A stretch of DNA of 64,000 bases from assembly GCA_024707205.1 (NCBI GenBank), contig JANQAD010000001.1, forward strand, positions 1,391,979 through 1,455,978. The letters are read 5' to 3'. Both the position numbers and the translations under genes were made by a program. Source of the DNA: Demequina sp. (GTDB taxonomy: Bacteria; Actinomycetota; Actinomycetes; Actinomycetales; Demequinaceae). Positions within the stretch are counted from its first letter, which is position 1. Every line of letters starts with the position of its first letter. The notes under the pieces are model-generated. The model did no database searches. It had not been told where the DNA came from and saw only the letters and a program-made list of their open reading frames with translations. Positions 60,911 through 64,000 of this stretch are shown piece after piece.

Positions 60911-60929
60911 GCGTCGGGCATGCCGACGC
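60911..60929. repeat. family B near-palindrome
   Basis: GCGTCGGGCATGCCGACGC, one base short of the 60637 palindrome, with CACCA before and TGTGGT after. Confidence 0.75.
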
Positions 60930-60959
60930 TGTGGTCACCCTGAGCGCCCGACCCGCGGT

Positions 60960-60988
60960 TTGCGCACGCACGCCCGTTCTGGCACAAT
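60960..60988 (+). promoter_or_regulatory. promoter of the S10 operon
   Basis: TTGCGC and CACAAT with a 17-base spacer, about 150 bases before rpsJ. CAATAT just after gives an alternative -10. Confidence 0.65.
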
Positions 60989-61072
60989 ATTCAGGTTGCC
61001 CTTTTGGGCGGCCACCACTCACCCACGAATCGCCGTGAAAAACCGGCTGGGGTGTGCGCGCGTCGATGATGC

Positions 61073-61097
61073 GCGACACGCCCGAGCGCGGGGGTCG
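61073..61097 (+). promoter_or_regulatory. leader element shared by rpsJ and rpsL
   Basis: GCGACACGCCCG, A, then GCGCGGGGGTCG; differs from the rpsL copy at 53687-53711 in one base. It lies 44 bases before rpsJ. Confidence 0.55.
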
Positions 61098-61140
61098 GGG
61101 GTGAGGACCACAGCTTTACGAGAGAAAAGGCAGGCACGCC

Positions 61141-61449
61141 ATGGCGGGACAGAAGATCCGCATTCGGCTGAAGAGCTATGACCACGAGGTCATCGACTCT
61201 TCCGCCCGCAAGATCGTCGAGACGGTCACGCGCGCTGGTGCGTCGGTGGTGGGCCCCGTCCCGCTGCCCACGGAGAAGAACGTGTTCGTTGTCATCCGTT
61301 CTCCCCACAAGTACAAGGACTCCCGCGAGCAGTTCGAGATGCGCACCCACAAGCGCCTCATCGACATCGTGGACCCCACGCCCAAGGCTGTCGACTCGCT
61401 CATGCGTCTCGACCTGCCCGCGGACGTGAACATCGAGATCAAGCTCTAA
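61141..61449 (+). CDS. rpsJ: 30S ribosomal protein S10
   Basis: A 102-residue protein: [28 protein letters not shown] and [10 protein letters not shown]. Also the NusE transcription factor. First gene of the S10 operon. Confidence 0.98.
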   Translation: MAGQKIRIRLKSYDHEVIDSSARKIVETVTRAGASVVGPVPLPTEKNVFVVIRSPHKYKDSREQFEMRTHKRLIDIVDPTPKAVDSLMRLDLPADVNIEIKL

Positions 61450-61470
61450 GCCCGTAAGGACTACATCACC

Positions 61471-62133
61471 ATGACTACCACTTCCAATGCCCAGCGCGCC
61501 GTGACGGCGCTGCTCGGTACGAAGCTGGGCATGACTCAGGTGTGGGACGAGGCTGGCCGGATTGTTCCGGTCACCGCCGTCCAGGTTGACACCAACGTCG
61601 TGACCCAGGTGCGGAACGCAGACCGCGACGGCTACGAGGCCGTGCAGCTCGCGTTCGGCGCTGTCGACCCGCGCCGCGTGACCAAGCCGCTCGTGGGCCA
61701 CTTCGAGGCCGCCGGCGTCACGCCGCGTCGCCACGTTGCGGAGGTTCGCACCTCCAACGCGGCCGACTACTCGCTCGGCCAGGAGATCGCTGCGGACGTG
61801 TTCGAGGCCGGCCAGAAGGTCGACGTCACGGGCACCACCAAGGGAAAGGGCACCGCGGGTGTCATGAAGCGCCACGGCTTCAAGGGCGTCAGCGCCTCCC
61901 ACGGTTCGCACCGCAACCACCGCAAGCCGGGCTCCATCGGTGGCGCGTCCACGCCTTCCCGCGTGTTCCGCGGCCTCAAGATGGCCGGCCGCATGGGCAA
62001 CGAGCGCCGCACAATCCAGAACCTCACGATCCACTCGGTTGACGCCGAGAAGGGCCTCGTGCTGATCAAGGGCGCCGTCCCCGGCGCCAAGGGCGGGATC
62101 GTGCTGATCCGCTCCGCCGTGAAGGGTGCGTGA
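61471..62133 (+). CDS. rplC: 50S ribosomal protein L3
   Basis: A 220-residue protein: [55 protein letters not shown]. Normal length. Confidence 0.98.
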   Translation: MTTTSNAQRAVTALLGTKLGMTQVWDEAGRIVPVTAVQVDTNVVTQVRNADRDGYEAVQLAFGAVDPRRVTKPLVGHFEAAGVTPRRHVAEVRTSNAADYSLGQEIAADVFEAGQKVDVTGTTKGKGTAGVMKRHGFKGVSASHGSHRNHRKPGSIGGASTPSRVFRGLKMAGRMGNERRTIQNLTIHSVDAEKGLVLIKGAVPGAKGGIVLIRSAVKGA

Positions 62134-62138
62134 TCTCC

Positions 62139-62822
62139 ATGGCTGAACTCACGATCGACGTGGTCGACGCGAAGGGCAAGAAGACCGGCACCGCCGACCT
62201 TCCCGCCGACATCTTCGACGTTGACGCCAACGTCCCCCTGATCCACCAGGTTGTCGTGGCGCAGCGTGCGGCCGCCCGCCAGGGCACGCACTCGACCAAG
62301 ACGCGTGGCGAGGTCTCCGGCGGTGGCCGCAAGCCGTACAAGCAGAAGGGCACCGGCCGCGCCCGTCAGGGCTCGATCCGTGCGCCCCAGTTCGCCGGCG
62401 GTGGCACCGTTCACGGTCCCCAGCCGCGCGACTACTCGCAGCGCACCCCCAAGAAGATGAAGGTCGCCGCCCTCCGCGGTGCCCTCTCCGACCGGGCCCG
62501 CGCCGGCCGCGTGCACGTCCTCAAGGACGTCGTCGCCGGTGACGTGCCCTCCACCAAGTCCGCCCTCGCCGCGATCAGTGCCCTCACGGCCGGTCGCAGC
62601 GCCCTCGTGGTGCTCGAGCGCTCCGACGCGGTCGCCTGGAAGTCGCTGCGCAACGCGGCCGACGTCCACGTGCTCGCTGTGGACCAGCTCAACACCTACG
62701 ACGTGCTCGTGAACGACGACACCGTGTTCACGGCCGGCGCGCTCGAGGCTTTCGTTGCCGGTCCCGCGAAGGGCAAGTCCGCGAAGGCCGTCGCGACCGA
62801 GTCCGAGGTCGAGGAGGCCTGA
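62139..62822 (+). CDS. rplD: 50S ribosomal protein L4
   Basis: A 227-residue protein with [19 protein letters not shown] and [19 protein letters not shown], the exit-tunnel loop. ATG 62139 is chosen; a GTG at 62130 overlaps the rplC stop. Confidence 0.97.
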   Translation: MAELTIDVVDAKGKKTGTADLPADIFDVDANVPLIHQVVVAQRAAARQGTHSTKTRGEVSGGGRKPYKQKGTGRARQGSIRAPQFAGGGTVHGPQPRDYSQRTPKKMKVAALRGALSDRARAGRVHVLKDVVAGDVPSTKSALAAISALTAGRSALVVLERSDAVAWKSLRNAADVHVLAVDQLNTYDVLVNDDTVFTAGALEAFVAGPAKGKSAKAVATESEVEEA

Positions 62823-62823
62823 G

Positions 62824-63126
62824 ATGACGCAGATCAACAAGAACCCCCGCGACGTTCTCATCCGACCCATCGTGTCGGAGAAGAGCTACTCGCTCATGGA
62901 CGAGGGCAAGTACACCTTTGAGGTGGCTCCGGGCTCCAACAAGACCGAGATCAAGATCGCGGTCGAGAAGGTCTTCGGTGTGAAGGTCCAGTCCGTGAAC
63001 ACCATCAACCGCAAGGGCAAGGTTCGCCGCACCCGCTTCGGAATGGGCAAGCGCAAGGACGTCAAGCGCGCCATCGTCACCCTCGGTGCCGGTGAGACCC
63101 TCGACATCTTCGGCCAGGTTGGCTAG
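62824..63126 (+). CDS. rplW: 50S ribosomal protein L23
   Basis: A 100-residue protein: [54 protein letters not shown]. It begins one base after the rplD stop and forms the tunnel-exit docking site. Confidence 0.97.
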   Translation: MTQINKNPRDVLIRPIVSEKSYSLMDEGKYTFEVAPGSNKTEIKIAVEKVFGVKVQSVNTINRKGKVRRTRFGMGKRKDVKRAIVTLGAGETLDIFGQVG

Positions 63127-63139
63127 GTAAGGAACAGAC

Positions 63140-63978
63140 ATGGCTATTCGCAAGTACAAGCCGACGACGCCGGGCCGCCGTGGCTCGTCCGTCGCCGACT
63201 TCGTCGAGGTCACCCGTTCGGAGCCCGAGAAGTCGCTGACCCGCCCGCTGCCCAAGAAGGGTGGCCGCAACAACACCGGTCGCATCACCACCCGTCACCA
63301 GGGTGGCGGCCACAAGCGCGCCTACCGCGTGATCGACTTCCGTCGTCACGACAAGGACGGCGTGCCCGCGACCGTTGCGCACATCGAGTACGACCCCAAC
63401 CGCACGGCGCGCATCGCCCTTCTGCACTACGCGGACGGCGAGAAGCGCTACATCATCGCCCCCGACAAGCTCGGCCAGGGCGACCGCGTTGAGGCCGCCC
63501 CGGTGCCGACATCAAGCCCGGCAACAACTTGCCGCTGCGCAACATCCCCACCGGTACGGTCATCCACGCGATCGAGCTCAAGCCGGGCGGCGGCGCGAAG
63601 ATCGCCCGCTCCGCCGGTGCGTCGGTGCAGCTCGTCGCCAAGGACGGCCCCTACGCCCAGCTGCGCATGCCGTCGGGCGAGATCCGCAACGTCGACGCGC
63701 GCTGCCGCGCCACGATCGGCGAGGTTGGCAACTCCGAGCAGTCCAACATCAACTGGGGCAAGGCCGGCCGTATGCGCTGGAAGGGCAAGCGTCCTACCGT
63801 GCGTGGCGTCGTCATGAACCCGGTGGACCACCCCCACGGTGGTGGTGAGGGCAAGACCTCCGGTGGTCGCCACCCGGTCAGCCCGTGGGGCAAGCCCGAG
63901 GGCCGCACCCGCCGTCCCAACAAGGAAAGCGACAAGCTCATCGTGCGTCGCCGCAAGACCGGCAAGAACAAGCGATAG
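63140..63978 (+). CDS. rplB: 50S ribosomal protein L2, frameshifted in this sequence
   Basis: The first frame gives [19 protein letters not shown] and [19 protein letters not shown]. It is lost after GDRVEA near residue 119; the next frame continues [18 protein letters not shown] and includes the peptidyl-transferase-associated His in [13 protein letters not shown]. One G is missing near 63497; restoring it gives [12 protein letters not shown] and a protein of 279 residues. L2 is essential, so this is almost surely a sequence error. Confidence 0.96.
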
Positions 63979-63989
63979 GGAGCCCTGTT

Positions 63990-64000
63990 ATGCCACGCAG
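63990..64000 (+). CDS. rpsS: 30S ribosomal protein S19 (first codons only)
   Basis: ATGCCACGCAG starts 12 bases after rplB with GGGAGCC upstream and encodes MPR, the usual S19 start; the rest lies beyond the window. Called mainly from operon order. Confidence 0.75.

Noticed and set aside
58058-61140. Integrative element with its own integrase between tuf and rpsJ
   Set aside because: No recombinase, transposase or replication gene was found in the interval; only small exported or membrane genes.

Overview
The window is a GC-rich (roughly two thirds G+C), densely coded bacterial chromosome segment. The gene content points to an actinobacterium, probably of the Micrococcales: FprA-type ferredoxin reductase, many GTG/TTG starts, leaderless-looking genes, a TTG-started rpoB, HadAB-like MaoC genes beside rpmG, and an actinobacterial-style L10 leader. 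Genus cannot be fixed from sequence alone. No rRNA genes and no CRISPR arrays were seen.

Layout. 1-4.8 kb: assimilatory sulfate reduction (sir-cysH-cysD on the minus strand) divergent from fprA, with a possible cysteine-containing leader peptide between them. 5-10.5 kb: htpX, a zinc alcohol dehydrogenase, a small P-loop kinase, an APH-fold phosphotransferase, a membrane protein and yajQ. 10.5-19.2 kb: tRNA-Tyr and a polyamine block (FAD oxidoreductase divergent from potDABC, then a class III aminotransferase and a sugar-porter MFS gene). 19.2-24.3 kb: a ycaQ-like glycosylase, tRNA-Thr, tRNA-Met, rpmG, a small accessory insert (secreted protein, lipoprotein, one IS3-family element), then hadA/hadB. 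24.4-29.6 kb: purine permease, LacI regulator divergent from an MFS exporter, and murB. 29.6-36.5 kb: a MacB-like ABC exporter and a second ABC-2 exporter with its own two-component system. 36.6-40.7 kb: hypothetical genes, an aspartate-type aminotransferase and a DUF559/AbiEi-like gene framed by palindromic repeats. 40.8-64 kb: the core information block tRNA-Trp, secE, nusG, rplKA, rplJL, rpoBC, rpsLG, fusA, tuf, then the start of the S10 operon (rpsJ, rplCDWB, rpsS).

The most unusual region is 58.1-61.0 kb, between tuf and rpsJ. The 3' end of tuf with its terminator is present three times (one intact, one 182-bp near-perfect copy, one eroded copy). Each copy is followed by a REP-like repeat, and small orphan secreted or membrane genes lie between them. 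It looks like stepwise accretion of modules behind tuf.

Three dispersed repeat families were recognised by eye. Family A is a 99-100 bp imperfect palindrome with GACCCTTGATTGTC-type ends (four copies, two of them framing the DUF559 gene). Family B is a short GCCCGACGC(TGTGGT) word, often in inverted pairs, frequent in promoters and also inside genes. Family C is a REP-like unit whose ends are TCCTGCG and CGCAGGACC (five copies). Five genes, including rpoC and rplB, carry one-base deletions mostly in short G/C runs; these look like sequence errors rather than real pseudogenes.
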